Source of the DNA: Scilla litardierei
Taxonomy: Eukaryota > Streptophyta > Magnoliopsida > Asparagales > Asparagaceae
NCBI GenBank assembly: GCA_030789695.1
Contig: CM061132.1
Span: 28,925,858 to 28,989,857 of the forward strand
DNA length: 64,000 bases
Reading direction: 5' to 3'
Every line of letters starts with the position of its first letter. The stretch's first letter is position 1. Shown piece by piece: positions 31,952 through 43,374 of the stretch. The translations under genes and the position numbers were made by a program. The notes below the pieces were generated by a model that saw only the letters and a list, made by a program, of their open reading frames with translations, made no database searches and was not told the DNA's origin.

Positions 31952-32314
31952 ATGGAACCTGCTAGTCCACCGTCTTCAGAGGAGTATTTGGGTATCTTCG
32001 TTGCTGACCCTATTCCCTCAGCCACCATCGATGAATCCACTCCTCCACCTGCTGACCAGCCACCCTCTTCTCCACCATCTGTTCCGCTCGAAGATTTTCT
32101 TCTCGCTAAGCTGTGTGACCGAGTTTCTTCGATCGAAACGCAAGTTTCCAACTTGGATCATAAGCTCTCGCTTCTCCTTGAGCTTCAGTATAAGTCGTTC
32201 CTATTTCACGGCTTTCCCATTCAGGCCGCCCTCCAGGCCATGTTTCCTCCTTCGAAGGATAATTCCAAGTCAACTGTTGTTCAACCCCCCAGGCTTTGTG
32301 CATGTGCCTTCTGA
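31952..32314 (+). pseudogene. Extra open frame in the SIRE 3' region (Pro-rich plus coiled coil)
   Basis: A 120-codon frame starts MEPASPPSSEEYLGIFVADP in the place where SIRE-type elements may carry an extra, env-like ORF. Residues about 25-50 are Pro/Ser-rich; residues about 58-85 (LCDRVSSIETQVSNLDHKL) look like a coiled coil. I see no signal peptide or membrane segment, so nothing supports an envelope role. The frame ends soon after; neighbouring frames continue similar composition, suggesting a truncated longer ORF. Function unknown. Confidence 0.4.
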
Positions 32315-32634
32315 GGTTCTGACCCCGTGCCCGTTCACGTGGAGTATCCTACTGCGGGTGCGTCGTCGTCCAAGCGGAAGGCTTGTGCGTACCCGACTCG
32401 TCGCTCCACAGACTGATGTTCTGTCAATCTGGTCGCCCTTCAGACTCATCCGTCATCCACATTGATTGTTGCTGACTGATGTTGCTCTGGATACACTCAC
32501 CCTTAGACCTAGATTTTTTTATTAGGGTAAAGAGTTTTGAGTGTCTGTATGTATTTTTGAGCTTGTTTTTAGTATTGTATGGATGATGTTTGCATGTTGA
32601 TCATTTTTTTGATGTACGTACTCCTGTATCTTTG

Positions 32635-32674
<40 letters not shown>

Positions 32675-33340
32675 TTTTACTTCATATTTTGTTTCACACA
32701 TTGTCTCATTGCTTATGTTAATTGTGTGAAAATTGTGATATTATCTCTTTATATGCTATATCATATACATGATGTGATTTGAGATGTTTTTCTCATTTGG
32801 CTTGTAATGTTGATATTGGATTCGCATTCCTTTAGTCAACTAAGATTTCTTGTGTTTTATGAATTTGGTATGCATATCAATGAGATGCCCCTTTGTGATT
32901 AGTTTTTCTCCGATTATATCTAGGCATCACATTTGATATACATCCAAATCTTTAGACTCTCATGATTGTTTTAGTACTTATTTATCACTATTGTTGTTGT
33001 TATTCTACTCACACCTTTTGGATAATGCCATAGGGGGAGAGATATAAACATATCATAATTATGTGCTAAGTAAATTCTAATTCAAAACTAGTTTGAATCT
33101 AAGATTGAAGTTGCATTATATTCAGGAGGAGTAAGATACAATGAATATGGATTATAAAATCCTAGATTTCATGAATTCAAGCATATCATTCCATTCATGC
33201 TTATCTTACTCATTTGCTTCATTTGATCTATAGATGCCCTAATATTTATTGACTAACTTGATTGGCATCTATGTAGGGGAGTAAGTTTTCTTTAAGCACA
33301 ATTATTTATCTTTTTATTTATGTTTGTTTTTCATCATCAA
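32315..33340. other. Non-coding SIRE 3' region with an AT microsatellite
   Basis: AT-rich sequence with a (TA)n run at about 32,640-32,671. No gene is visible. Confidence 0.6.
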
Positions 33341-33351
33341 AAGGGGGAGAA
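33341..33351 (+). other. Polypurine tract of the plus-strand SIRE element
   Basis: AAGGGGGAGAA directly before the 3' LTR, typical of SIRE-type elements. Confidence 0.85.
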
Positions 33352-35258
33352 TGTTGAGTATTGGACTTCTCCCTACTTGGTGTTAATGATGAGCAAACAT
33401 AAATACTTTTGACTAATACCCTATTTGCAGTTAATCCATTGCCTAAGCTATCATGAAGATCAATTAGCAATGGATGTCACTCAAATATCAATGAAAGCAA
33501 CAAAGTGGATTGGATGATCAAAGATAATGATTGAAGCTCCTAGAAGACTTCAAGCACATACTTTGGATTAAAGAGAGAGTTCTACATAATGTAATCTTCT
33601 TTTTCTCTTCTAGTATGTAGCTTAGAAGTAGAACTATGTTGGAGCACACACATCTTCATTTCAGTCATAGGAAATCATTAGATCACTTTTCCTTAAACTC
33701 ATATTTAATTTTCCCAAGCATGTGCAAATTGTGATTTCAACAGTCGACTGCTGAACGTTTTACAGTCGCCTGTCTCAAAACAGTCGACCGTGTTTTGTTC
33801 TACAGTCACTTGTTATGCACATACTTAATCAGTTGATTTTTGGACTTTCTAAGCTTCAATTCTTTCAGGCGAATGCTGTACATTTTACCGGCGCCTGTCT
33901 AAGAAACAGTCGATTGTGATTTGTTAATCAGTCGCCTATCTATCTTCAGCCCAAAGATCATTTTCATATTCATCTGGCCAGTGGACTGCTGTTGTATTTA
34001 CAGTCGCATGTCCAAGGCACAGTCGAATGTCCATGATTCCTCTGCAGAATCTGCTCTCTGAAATGTTTAACATTTTAATGTCAGTCGGCTGTTGTATTTA
34101 CAGTCGACTGTCCAATAGAATAGTCGACTGCCAATGCTTCAACAGTAGTCTGTCTTTGAGCTCTCTGCAGACTCAGCTCTCAGGAAAATGTCAGGGTTTG
34201 TGACAGTCGACTGATGTTGGTTTCACAGTCGCCTGCCCATGGCACAGGTGCCTGTGTGTTCCACATCAGTCGCATGTCATGTCTTCCCAGTATTTTCTGA
34301 GATTTTCTCAGCTTACCCATATTGCGACCAATTGCCTGTAGAAGGAATTACAGTCGCCTGTTGGTTTTACAGTCAACTGTCTTCTCTTCATCAGTCAATT
34401 GTCCACGTGGTAAGTTACCGTTTGAATGCTCACCTACCCTCTGACACAGTGCAGCAGTCGACTGTATTTTGTTCAATAGTCGACTGTCGGGGGTGTAAAT
34501 TCTATCCGTTGGCTTTTTCTCCACGGATTTCAAAGGGGTTTTGGGGATTCTGTTTGTGGGATTTGAGAAACCTATAAAGGCAGTCTCTATTGTTCCATTG
34601 AGAGGTTACCAACTTACTTGCTCAACCATTCAAGTTTTCAATCTTCTTGATCAAAGCTTTCAAATCCTAAAGCCCTAGAATTCCTATCTTTCAATCTCTT
34701 GCTCTCCAACCTAGAACCAAAGAGAAATCTTCTAGGCAATTGATGCTATCAAGAGAAAGGGCTTTCCTCTCTTCCTAGAGAGACATCAACACACAACACA
34801 TTTGCTCCTTCAAGTTCTACTTTAAGGCATAGGTGATTGTATGTGTTGTCATTTCAATATTTCATAACTTTCGTTATTAGATTAACTCTCGAGTTGTGAG
34901 AGTGTTTTGCTTGCTCCCAAGTTGTGGGAGTAAAGGACATCAAGTGTACTTCGATTTCACTTGTAGGGTTGCTACAAGTGGGTTTAAAGGAAACCTGAAG
35001 TTATGGTTATAAATTGAGTATCCGATGGTATCCGGGTGGAAGGGACGTAGAATTACCGAGAACAAGTTGGGAGTTGACTTGGGTAATCCGAACCCTTGAA
35101 ACATCATTGTGTTTGCATTGTTTCATTTTTAGGGTTTATTTTCATTCCGCATTAATTGTTAGTTAGGAATTTAATTGGTGTAATTATCATTTTAAATTGT
35201 ATAAACACTATTCAACCCTCTTATAGTGTTTTCCTCATATAACAACCAGAGTATCACA
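33352..35258 (+). repeat. 3' LTR of the plus-strand SIRE element
   Basis: Direct repeat of 23,596-25,527 with scattered substitutions and a short deletion near 34,020. It carries its own CAGTCGACTG array (33,741-34,488). The end is taken as ACA at 35,258 because the last 30 bases are poorly conserved; the true end may differ by a few bases. Confidence 0.82.
34573..34580 (+). promoter_or_regulatory. TATA box in the 3' LTR
   Basis: TATAAAGG in the U3/R region, preserved here but mutated to TACAAAGG at the same place in the 5' LTR. Confidence 0.5.
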
Positions 35259-35478
35259 CTCTTAGTAAGAATTCGGGTCTATATTCTAAATACAATCATA
35301 TTTATATTAGATATCATTAGTGGTGGTGCGCTAGAAATGAAGCTATCACATGTTGAGAAATTACATACAAACAAGAAATGGACGATACGATGGCAAAGAT
35401 GGTACCAAAAGAGAGGCTCAACTTTTGCAGATGTCAAATGTTTAGCAAAGCCCTCCTTATGAGTCTGGAGGAGCACAT
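35259..35478 (+). pseudogene. Old copia RNase H tail
   Basis: Shifted frames read HIYIRYH near 35,295 and HVEKLHTNK followed by MVPKERLNFC near 35,350-35,440. This is the C-terminal copia RNase H pattern (KHIDIRYH ... KIHT ... DMLTK) and ends just before the LTR. Between the RT end at 23,595 and this point most of RNase H is missing. Confidence 0.65.
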
Positions 35479-36165
35479 TGTTGGGTATGAGGGTCCAACC
35501 TCATGAAGAGGGATTCCTATAAGTCCAACCTGATTTGTGTGTGCCTTTAATGCACACGTGGTTTTTGTTCTCCTAGCAAAATTAGGTGAGTTGATGGGAA
35601 CCAAGAAACATTAGAATTTAGTTTAGTTTCTTGGGGTGATAAAACTGGGTAGAGACAGAAAGGGTAAGGCCGAGAGTTAATAAAGTGAATGATGTTCCAT
35701 TGCTGGATTGATTGGGTGGAGAGTTAAGCTGTAATTCGGCTCAAATTTCAAGAGATCATCCCTGATAAAAATATATACACATCCTACGATTTAGATTCTT
35801 CTTTGATATCCATATAAGGTGATATACATCCTTGGTATCTTTGTTTAATTGTTTTTGTTGTGAAATCCAACAATTTGGTGAGGAGATTTGTTTGTATTGA
35901 GCCAATAGTGGTACTCTTGATTTCTCTAGTATTGTCTAGAGAAGAGAAACCTTATGTAACCTACTGTTGACATCATGGAAGAAAACAAGCCTCCTCCTCC
36001 GCCTTTGTCCATGGATTTTCCTTGCGTGGGGTTTTCCATGTAAATTTGGTGCCTTTGATTCTGTACATGTTGATTTTAGTTTAGTAGCTTAATTGCTTGT
36101 GGTGGCTTCTGATCTTGTTAAACGAATTGGTGCTTGTCTAAATTAAACATGTTTTATCCCCATCA
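35479..36165 (+). repeat. 3' LTR of the old copia
   Basis: Starts TGTTGGGTATGAGGGTCC after the purine-rich GGAGGAGCACA and ends near CCCATCA. Its second half aligns with 10,930-11,231. Confidence 0.7.
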
Positions 36166-36820
36166 ATATTCCATCTTGTAACCGAGTTGCCCTAACATGC
36201 ATATATGGACTCTGAAAAAATCTGTGTAACCATTTATAAACCAAATAAGAAGAACAAGAAAGCCTCTATCCAGGGATGCTATGGATGTAAATTAGAGGGA
36301 GCATGCTTCATAATTATTCTTATAGGGGTGAAAACACTAAGAGAGAACACTCAATGACGCAATTGGAATAAAAAAATTTACATAAATTATTTTTAGTTTG
36401 CCATTTGAGTATATGGACATGTAAACAACTTAAAGGCACGCCACTACTTGTTGTACAGAAATTCACAGAAATAATGCATATAAAATACTTGTTTTTTTAT
36501 TCAATGAAAATGCCAATTTTAACATTAGAAATGAATCCGAACAATGTAAAAATGCTCAGGAGTTCTCACAACCAAGAAAGCACTACTAAAGAGCGCGCGT
36601 TAATAAAAATAAATAAAGGCCTCAATTTCTATCAAAATTCAGCTCGGTTCCAAAATATTTCAATAAAAATGCGTTCTTTCGACGAACAACTATAACTTAA
36701 GCATTCGTATGCAGTTCTAGATTCATATTAAGTTCTAGTCTACCGAGAGCTAATCCAAAACGAAAAAGCAGAACAAATTACATAAAACTTAAATGAGGGA
36801 GGGGAAATGATACCAGTTAC
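36166..36820 (-). other. Probable intron of the host gene starting at 36,934
   Basis: No repeat or protein recognised. On the minus strand it follows a splice donor (GTAAC at 36,820-36,816). No further exon is seen before the copia LTR at 36,165, so the rest of the gene lies beyond the nested elements or is lost. Confidence 0.4.
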
Positions 36821-36934
36821 GGTTGAAGGCGATCCAATGGTGCACGATACAAAGGGCCGGAAGAGCCTGCTGCTGGGTCTTCGCGAGAGGCGGCAATGGC
36901 AGAGAGAAGGGAAAGAGGTGAGAGACGCCGCCAT
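36821..36934 (-). CDS. First coding exon of a probable plastid-targeted host protein (partial)
   Basis: ATG at 36,934 opens 38 codons ending exactly at a consensus-like donor, CC|GTAAC (36,821/36,820), phase 0. The peptide begins MAASLTSFPSLCHCRLSRRP and continues SSRLFRPF. It is Met-Ala start, rich in Ser and Arg, without acidic residues, which is typical of a chloroplast transit peptide. Upstream on the minus strand lies a (CT)n-rich leader (37,106-37,131), common in plant 5' untranslated regions. A copia LTR begins at 37,178, in the likely promoter, and the old copia nest begins at 36,165, in the likely first intron. The mature protein is not visible, so its function cannot be named. An alternative donor GTATC lies 9 bases downstream. 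Confidence 0.5.
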
Positions 36935-37105
36935 GAGAATTTATTTAAAAAAGATATAAGACTTTCGGAACAAAAAATTGAGATATTTGGCGACAGAGAG
37001 AGAGGATAGAGGCGAGAGTGAAGAGGCGAGGGGTTTGGGTTTTGGATTTTGGCCGCTGAGCGGAAGGGATAAATAAAGAAATAAAAAATATCTGATTTCC
37101 CTAAT

Positions 37106-37131
37106 TCTCTCTCTCTCTCTCTCTCTCTCTC
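37106..37131. repeat. (TC)n microsatellite in the probable 5' leader
   Basis: Thirteen TC units. CT/GA tracts are frequent in plant core promoters and leaders, which fits the adjacent exon. Confidence 0.85.
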
Positions 37132-37177
37132 GAGAATATACGTATCACGTGAGAATGTGAAAAATCTATTTTTATTA

Positions 37178-37373
37178 TGTATCCTTGTCTCTGGAGGAAC
37201 TCCCAGTTCTTTATTTATAGCAGTAGAAGTACCGTACAGAGATAAGATACAATAGCCACGGTCTTATCTATAAGAGAAGACGTGATTCTAACCAACTCAT
37301 TAATATCCATTTACAACACTCCATATAAGAGAAGACGTGATTCTAACCAAGTCATTAATATCCATTCACAACA
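37178..37373 (-). repeat. 3' LTR of the outer copia
   Basis: In minus sense TGTTGTGAATGG to GGATACA. It contains CTATAAATAA (37,211-37,220), a TATA box conserved in the other LTR. A segment of about 50 bp around AAGAGAAGACGTGATTCTAA is duplicated in tandem (near 37,270-37,373), which the other LTR lacks. Confidence 0.7.
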
Positions 37374-37639
37374 CCCCCACCCTCTCTTATCCAGTCATAG
37401 GTGTGGACTCTGCACATGAATACTTCAGGATTCTGAGTGTAGTAAAAGTCTCACATGGATTGGATACTTCAGGATCCTGAGTTGATGAGTTTTGCATCGT
37501 TAAAAAATTTAGCTATGGAAAATCCTGTGGGAAAAACCATAGATAAATAAAAAGAGTACAAACATTCTCTAACTCCCCCTGATCTATACAAGCACGCAGG
37601 CTTTCAGATCTCTTAGGCGCATCATCCCAATTTTCTGTA

Positions 37640-39380
37640 CAAACTTCCTAAAGGTAGCATTAGGAATGGCTTTAGTGAACAAGTCTGTCAAGTTGTCACA
37701 TGATTGCACTTGTCTGACGTCGATCTCGCCATCCCTTTGTAGCTCATGCGTCCATAAGAATTTAGGGGAAATATGCTTCGTTTTGTCGCCTTTGATGTAG
37801 CCACCTCGTAGCTAAGCAATACAAGCAGTGTTGTCCTCGAACAATGTAGTAGGTTCAAGGTCCCCAATCTTCAATCCGATCGTCATCAGGATGTGATTTA
37901 CAATTGACCTTAGCCAGACACATTCTCTGCTTGCTTCATGGATGGCGATGATCTCTGAGTAGTTGGATGAGGTCGTCGGCATGGTTTGCTTGACGGATCT
38001 CCAGAAAATGGCTGTCCCACCATGGGTAAACACGTACCATGTCTGTGACTTTACATTGTGGGGATCAGACCTGCATCAGCGTAACCAACAAGTACGGAGG
38101 ATAATCCATTTTTGTAAAAGAGTCGCAAATCTGTAGATCCTTGGAGGTAGCGCAAAAAGGTGCTTAACCCCGGTCCAATGGCGCTGCGTAGGCACTGCAC
38201 TGTATCTGGCTAGTAAATTTAATGTGAATGCTATATCGGGACGCATGTAGTTATCCAGATATAGAAGTGCTCCAATAGCACTCAGATAATGGACTTCTGG
38301 AACAAGTATATCATTCCCCTCTTCCAGCGGCCGGAATGGGTTTTTATGTGCATACAGAGATTATACCACCATAGGTGTACTAAGTGGATGACATTGGTCC
38401 ATATGAATTCTTTGCAACATTTTCTTCGTATATGTGGTTTGGTATAATAGGATTCCGTCTTTTAAATGTTTAATCTGTAAGCCAAGGCAAAATTTCATTT
38501 TGCCTAGGTCTTTCATTTCGAATTATTTTGTCAGTCTTACAAATATCTCAGTGATCTCTTCAGGAGATCCAATGAGGTTCAAATCGTCTAAGTAGACTGC
38601 TATTATGACGAATCCATTTCCATTTGCTCTTATAAAGATGCAAGGGCAGACTTCATTATTGTTGAATCCTTATTGTATAAGGAATTCATTCAGTCTGTTA
38701 TACCACATCCTTCCCGATTGTTTAAGACTATACAATGATCTTTAAAGCTTAACAGAGTAGACGTCCCGATGTCTATCTTTTAATTCAGTAGGCATTAAAA
38801 AGCCATCAGGAAGTTTCATGTATATCTCCTTGTCAAGATTACCATATAGATATACAGTCACAATATCCATTAGATGTATATCTAAACCTTACCTTGCTGT
38901 TAAGTTTATCGGAAATCGAAAAGTGATCGCATCTATGACCGGAAAGTATGTTTCCTCATAGTCAATACCCAGTCTTTAGGAAAATCCGTGCGCTACAAGC
39001 CTTGCTTTGTAGTGTGCGATCTCATTATTTTCATTTCTTTTTCTCACGAATACCCATTTGTATCCTACAGGTTTGACACTAATATGTGTCTGGACTATTT
39101 GCACAAAGACTTCGCGTTTCTTAAGCGAGTCCAGATCAGCTTCTATTACCTGATTCCACTTTGGCCAATCATATCTATGTTTGCATTCAGCAACGGAATG
39201 TAGATCATGATCATCGTCGCTTCCGGTGACGTGAATGGCAATATGAAATGCAAAGTCATCGTCGACGACTGTACACTTTCTGTCCAACACCTCCTCTGTA
39301 CATACATAATTTAATGATATTTCGGTTTCTCCCGGCAGTTCCTCTACAATGGATTCTGGGAGGGGTGACGGTATGGACAT
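37640..39380 (-). pseudogene. pol: Outer copia RT and RNase H, decayed
   Basis: RNase H near 37,640-38,033 shows NYSEIIAIHEASRECVWLRS, then the C-terminal LTDLFTKAIPNATFRKFVQK. The RT start lies at 38,976-39,380 with KWNQVIEADLDSLKKREVFV, VGYKWVFVRKRNENNEI and ARLVAHGFS. The palm between (38,040-38,970) is spread over several frames with many stops. Minus-strand order RT then RNase H confirms copia. Not functional. Confidence 0.78.
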
Positions 39381-39384
39381 GAGC

Positions 39385-41070
39385 TCATTTCTCTGTGGGG
39401 TATCGTCCCAAGGTCTCCAGATATTTTTCTTTTCTTAGATTTTTATCCTTGGATTCTGGTGATCTGCCTCTTTTCTGTTGACGTGCAGCCACTTCTGCTG
39501 CTGGTGGATTGCATCCATTCTCGGGGATGTCAATCATAGCTGGAGTATTTGCAGCAATGATATGTGATTTGACAATCTTCTGATTGTCAGTAAATGAGTC
39601 CGGTGATCGGTGGACAGTGTCCTTTATGTGGAGGATCTTCATGATCTTATTTTCATATTATTTTATTACCGGAGCATATTGAGTCAGACTTTTTATATCC
39701 CACGTTATGATGTGCTTCGCACCAGATTTCTCAATGTCTGGGCCCATTTTGGGGGAAATTGTTTCATCAAATTCACAGCCTTCAAGACGTGCCTTAAATG
39801 CGTCTCCCGTTTGGGGTTCTAGGTATCTTATAATTGAGAGTGAGTCAAACCCTACATAGATACATAGGCGACGTTGAGGACCAGTTTTTGTCCTCTGTGG
39901 TGGTGCAATGAGGATGTAAACTGTGCAACCGAATATTCTCAAATGAGAAATGTTCGGTGGCACTACATATGCAAGTTGCATTGGAGATAGACTCTGACCT
40001 CCAGCTGGTCTTATTTTTATCAACGATGCAGCATGCAGAATTGCATGTCCACATGCATCCATCGGCTACTGGGATTTCATTAACAATTGACGTGCAATCC
40101 ATTGGAGTCTTTTTATCAGTGACAATGCCAACCCGTTCTGTGTATGAACATGCGGCACTGGATGTTCAATTTCTATTCCCATTGCGTGGCAATACTCTTG
40201 AAATGATCGGGAGGTAAATTCTCCAGCATTATCCAAACGTATTTTCTTTATTTGGTTGTCTAGAAAATGCACTCACAGCTTTTTTTATTTATGACAATAG
40301 CTTTGGAAAAGCTAAGGTGTGGGTTTATAGTAGACACACATACGAATATTTTGAGGATCCATCAATCAGTACCATAAAGTACCGAAATGGCCCACTAGGG
40401 GGTGGATATGTCCACATATGCCTCTTTGTATTCTTTCGAGGAAGCTTGGAGATTCGATATCCACTTTTAGTGGTGATTGCCTTGTTATTAATTTCACCTT
40501 GAAGCAGGGGATGCAAGGGAAGTCTCCCTTCTGAAGAATATTCTGGTTCTTCAGGTTATGCCCATGAGATTGAGATAAGATGCGGTGCATCATCACAGAT
40601 CCAGGGTGGCCAAGTCTATCATGCCAAAGTAAAAACTTGGCTGATGTTGGACACTTTAGGTGCTTCATCAAATTATCTTCCTCTCTCCGAATCTTTGTAT
40701 TGTAGATGCCTGATGAAAGGCTCTCAAAACGTTTAAGTATGGATTTTACTCCTTTTTCTTGAGATGTTACATACAGTAATTCTTTTTCATTTACATTTGT
40801 TATTTTCAAATGGAATCCGTTTAAACGGATATTCTTGAAACTTAGTAAGTTTCGGTTGGAATTCAGAGAGAATATTGCATCCTTTATTTTAATTTCTGTT
40901 CCATTTGGTAGCAACAAATTTACATTCCCAGAACATTCAATTATCTTCGATGGCCATGAAATTGTATTTACATGGCTTTTATATGGTATAATGCTATGAA
41001 AATAGTATTTATACTGAAGGATCGTATGTGTTGAAGCACTGTCTACTAAGCAGTCATGAGAGCGATCCAT
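39385..41070 (-). pseudogene. pol: Outer copia protease and integrase, decayed
   Basis: The protease site near 41,040-41,065 reads CLVDSASTHTIL, with Ala where D-S-G is usual. The pre-integrase zinc region reads FLLWHDRLGHPGSVMMHRIL and CIPCFKVK near 40,500-40,630. The integrase core pieces are IKKIRLDNAGEFTSRSFQEY near 40,190-40,250 and PNISHLRIFGCTVYI with CIYVGF near 39,860-39,960. A frame break separates the pieces. Not functional. Confidence 0.78.
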
Positions 41071-41138
41071 CTATAAAAGATGAATAAAACATTTGCATTT
41101 CAGGAACATAATCAACTTTTTCATTCAAAAACAAATTA

Positions 41139-42201
41139 CATAATTCAAATGCTCGCATAACATAAAATGTTCTCAAAACAAATTGCTAAGATAAAAATAG
41201 AGGCTAATCAAGCAGGTCGTCTGTTTTGAAGTCGTCAGCTCTAAACTTAACTGGAGCATTTGTGGTCATCGGGTTTGTTTCAACTTTCTTTTTCATATGC
41301 TCTTTATACAATTCCTAGAGATGCCACGGAGTTCTGCGCACTCTAGAACAATGGCCTTTCGTGCCACAACTATGGCATTTATCTTCCCATTCCCTCTTGG
41401 GTGGGGTGCTTCATTTCTGTTATTGTCTTGTTTGCGCCAAGTGAACTTCCACTTCCCTTCATTTCTTCGCTGTTGGACTTGGCCTTTGGCCCTTTTGTTC
41501 TGTCCCCCTTTCTATGGTCTTTCTTTTCTTTTGTTGTCTCTCTTCTTTTTAGAAGAAGATGCAATGTGAGCTTCTGGGAGGGGGCAGTGCAGGGGCGCAT
41601 GTTGTGAGTAGCGAGGAGAACCTTTTTGTTTTGTTCAGCCATGAGTAAACATGACAACAGCTCAGAATACTTGGTGAACTTTCGTTCACGGTATTGTTAC
41701 ATCAGTATCGCATCCTTCTCGTGGAAAGACGTGTACGTCTTTTCCAGCATGCGATCTTCTGAGACCTTTTTACCACACAACTTCAGGCGTGAGGTGATGC
41801 TAAAAGAGTTGAGTACAACAACGTCAGGCGTGAGGTGATGCTAAAAAGAGCTGAGTTGTACTCAGCTATGGACTTGAAGTCATGTAGACTCATGTTCTCC
41901 CACTCATATCGTGCCCTTGGTAGTAGATCATCTTTCTAATGTTTATATATATCCTCACGGCAGTCCACAGCTCAAGTGGATCTTCGACCGTAAGGTATTC
42001 AGCCTTTAGGGTCTTGTCCACATGGCGACGAATATAGATGATGGCAAGCACCTTTTCTATATCGCTTACATTTTCATTTTTAGTCACGGCAGAAATGATG
42101 GACTTAACCCGCAGGTGAAAGTTCACATCGAGCTACCAACTCAGATAATTTCTTCCTGATGCATCCAGCACTTCGAAATCGACACTTGCGATTTTGGCCA
42201 T
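41139..42201 (-). pseudogene. gag: Outer copia Gag, decayed
   Basis: ATG at 42,201 opens MAKIASVDFEVLDASGRNYL; a TAG follows after SW near 42,136. The core continues as KNENVSDIEKVLAIIYIRRH and EDPLELWTAV. The zinc knuckle near 41,340-41,385 reads CHSCGTKGHCSRVR, where the last Cys is Arg (CGC for TGC). A small tandem duplication of CAGGCGTGAGGTGATGCTAA lies at 41,784-41,845. Not functional. Confidence 0.78.
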
Positions 42202-43374
42202 TTTTTCTAGCAGAGCACAAATTTGCATGAATTAATAATTTATACAATAAACATTTTTAAATGAAGAGCTAATTGCGTGGATCAGCCAGTCCCACATAAA
42301 TAAAATAGTCCAAAGCCCCATTGCAGTCCATATTACACAAATAAAAGCTAAAAAAGAAATTACAACTTTGGAAAGCCTGTGGGTCCCATATAAAATCTTC
42401 AGCTTCAAGTGTAGCCTCCGTCTCCATGTAAAGTAGTAGTCGGTCTTGGACATTACATAATTTCTTCACTGCAATTTCTCTCAAAAAGAAAAGAAAAGTG
42501 CAGGAAAAGTAAAATGTAGAACTTAAACAGCCGATCCAAAACCACAATTAGCCATCCATGCAAAAATTTGTGCTCATCAGAAATTTTCATCAGACATTTT
42601 CATCACATGCATCACATGCATCATATTCACAGAAGGATAAAAAATTTAAATACTTAATAATTATTAGACCACTGGACAACGTCATACACCGTTAGGTTAG
42701 GTGACTAACGGCAGAGCGGTCGTAGGATCTGCCTAATTATTAAGTTAATATTGCACAACAGAATATCAGTTTATCCACAAAATGAGCCATTTTAAAAGTG
42801 ATGCAGAACATATAATTATGATCCTAAAAGGCATCATATAATGCGAAAAGTTGTACTAGTTGGGATTATTCAAAAGAGTTTGAAAAGAGCCCAAATATTT
42901 ACATTTTCTTCATGAAAAAGGAAGAAGTTTTCCTTTCTATTCACCCAATTAACCCCCAAAAGTCCCCGAAAGTTCTCTTAAAGTCCCATTTCAGTCCTTT
43001 ATTATATCCTGATTTTTCAGTAATTTTTAGGCCCCCCATAAAATAGTTTAATTTATATTTTTAGCCCCCTCCCCTTTTATTTATGTTCTGTTTTTTTCCA
43101 GAAAATATTGGCATGCGGGCCTGAAGCCCGCAGTGTGACTGCGAGCTTCAGGCCCGTGCCAAAAATATTTGGTTTTTTTCATTTGTGCGGGCTTCAGGCC
43201 CTCATTCAAAAAAAAATTTGTTTACATTTAATGGACTCGTGGCGTAGTATTCTGACAAGCGAGGGGAGAGGGGCGACGGCTAGGGTTAGCTGCCTCCACC
43301 CCTTGCAATCACAGGACGGGGGGGTTTCAGGACGGAAGCCCCCGTCGGAGGGCAGGGGGCGACGGGGACGGCAA
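42202..43374 (-). other. Outer copia leader, first part
   Basis: Non-coding AT-rich sequence, then (43,116-43,201) three variants of GCGGGCTTCAGGCCC, one of them in inverse orientation as GGGCCTGAAGCCCGC. GC-rich sequence with G runs follows at 43,255-43,374, the start of the array that continues after the nested insertion at 51,614. Confidence 0.6.
43370..43374. repeat. Target-site duplication, left copy (GGCAA)
   Basis: Exactly repeated at 51,609-51,613, directly flanking the nested copia. Confidence 0.92.

Larger units (their letters stand above)
23596..35258 (+). mobile_element. SIRE-type copia with 1.9-kb LTRs, inserted in the old copia
   Basis: Direct LTRs (23,596-25,527 and 33,352-35,258), PBS, Gag, integrase, RT and RNase H in copia order, then a 2.3-kb 3' region with an extra open frame, and the polypurine tract AAGGGGGAGA. 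Long LTRs, long 3' region and this polypurine tract are typical of the SIRE/Maximus lineage. The 5-mers at the edges (AATTT and CTCTT) do not match, and the interrupted copia has lost sequence at the junction, so a deletion probably removed one target copy. LTRs differ by many substitutions and indels, so it is older than the composite chromovirus. Confidence 0.85.
10930..36165 (+). mobile_element. Old Ty1/copia element split by two later insertions
   Basis: Partial 5' LTR (10,930-11,231), PBS, gag and integrase remnants (to 13,275), RT remnants (22,705-23,595), an RNase H tail (35,259-35,478) and 3' LTR (35,479-36,165) all lie on the plus strand in canonical copia order. The gap 13,276-22,704 is a composite chromovirus and 23,596-35,258 is a SIRE-type element. 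All coding parts are riddled with stops and frameshifts. This makes it the oldest layer of the nest. Confidence 0.75.

Noticed and set aside
31952..32314. Envelope protein of the SIRE element
   Set aside because: No signal peptide, membrane segment or cleavage site is visible; only a Pro-rich and coiled-coil stretch.
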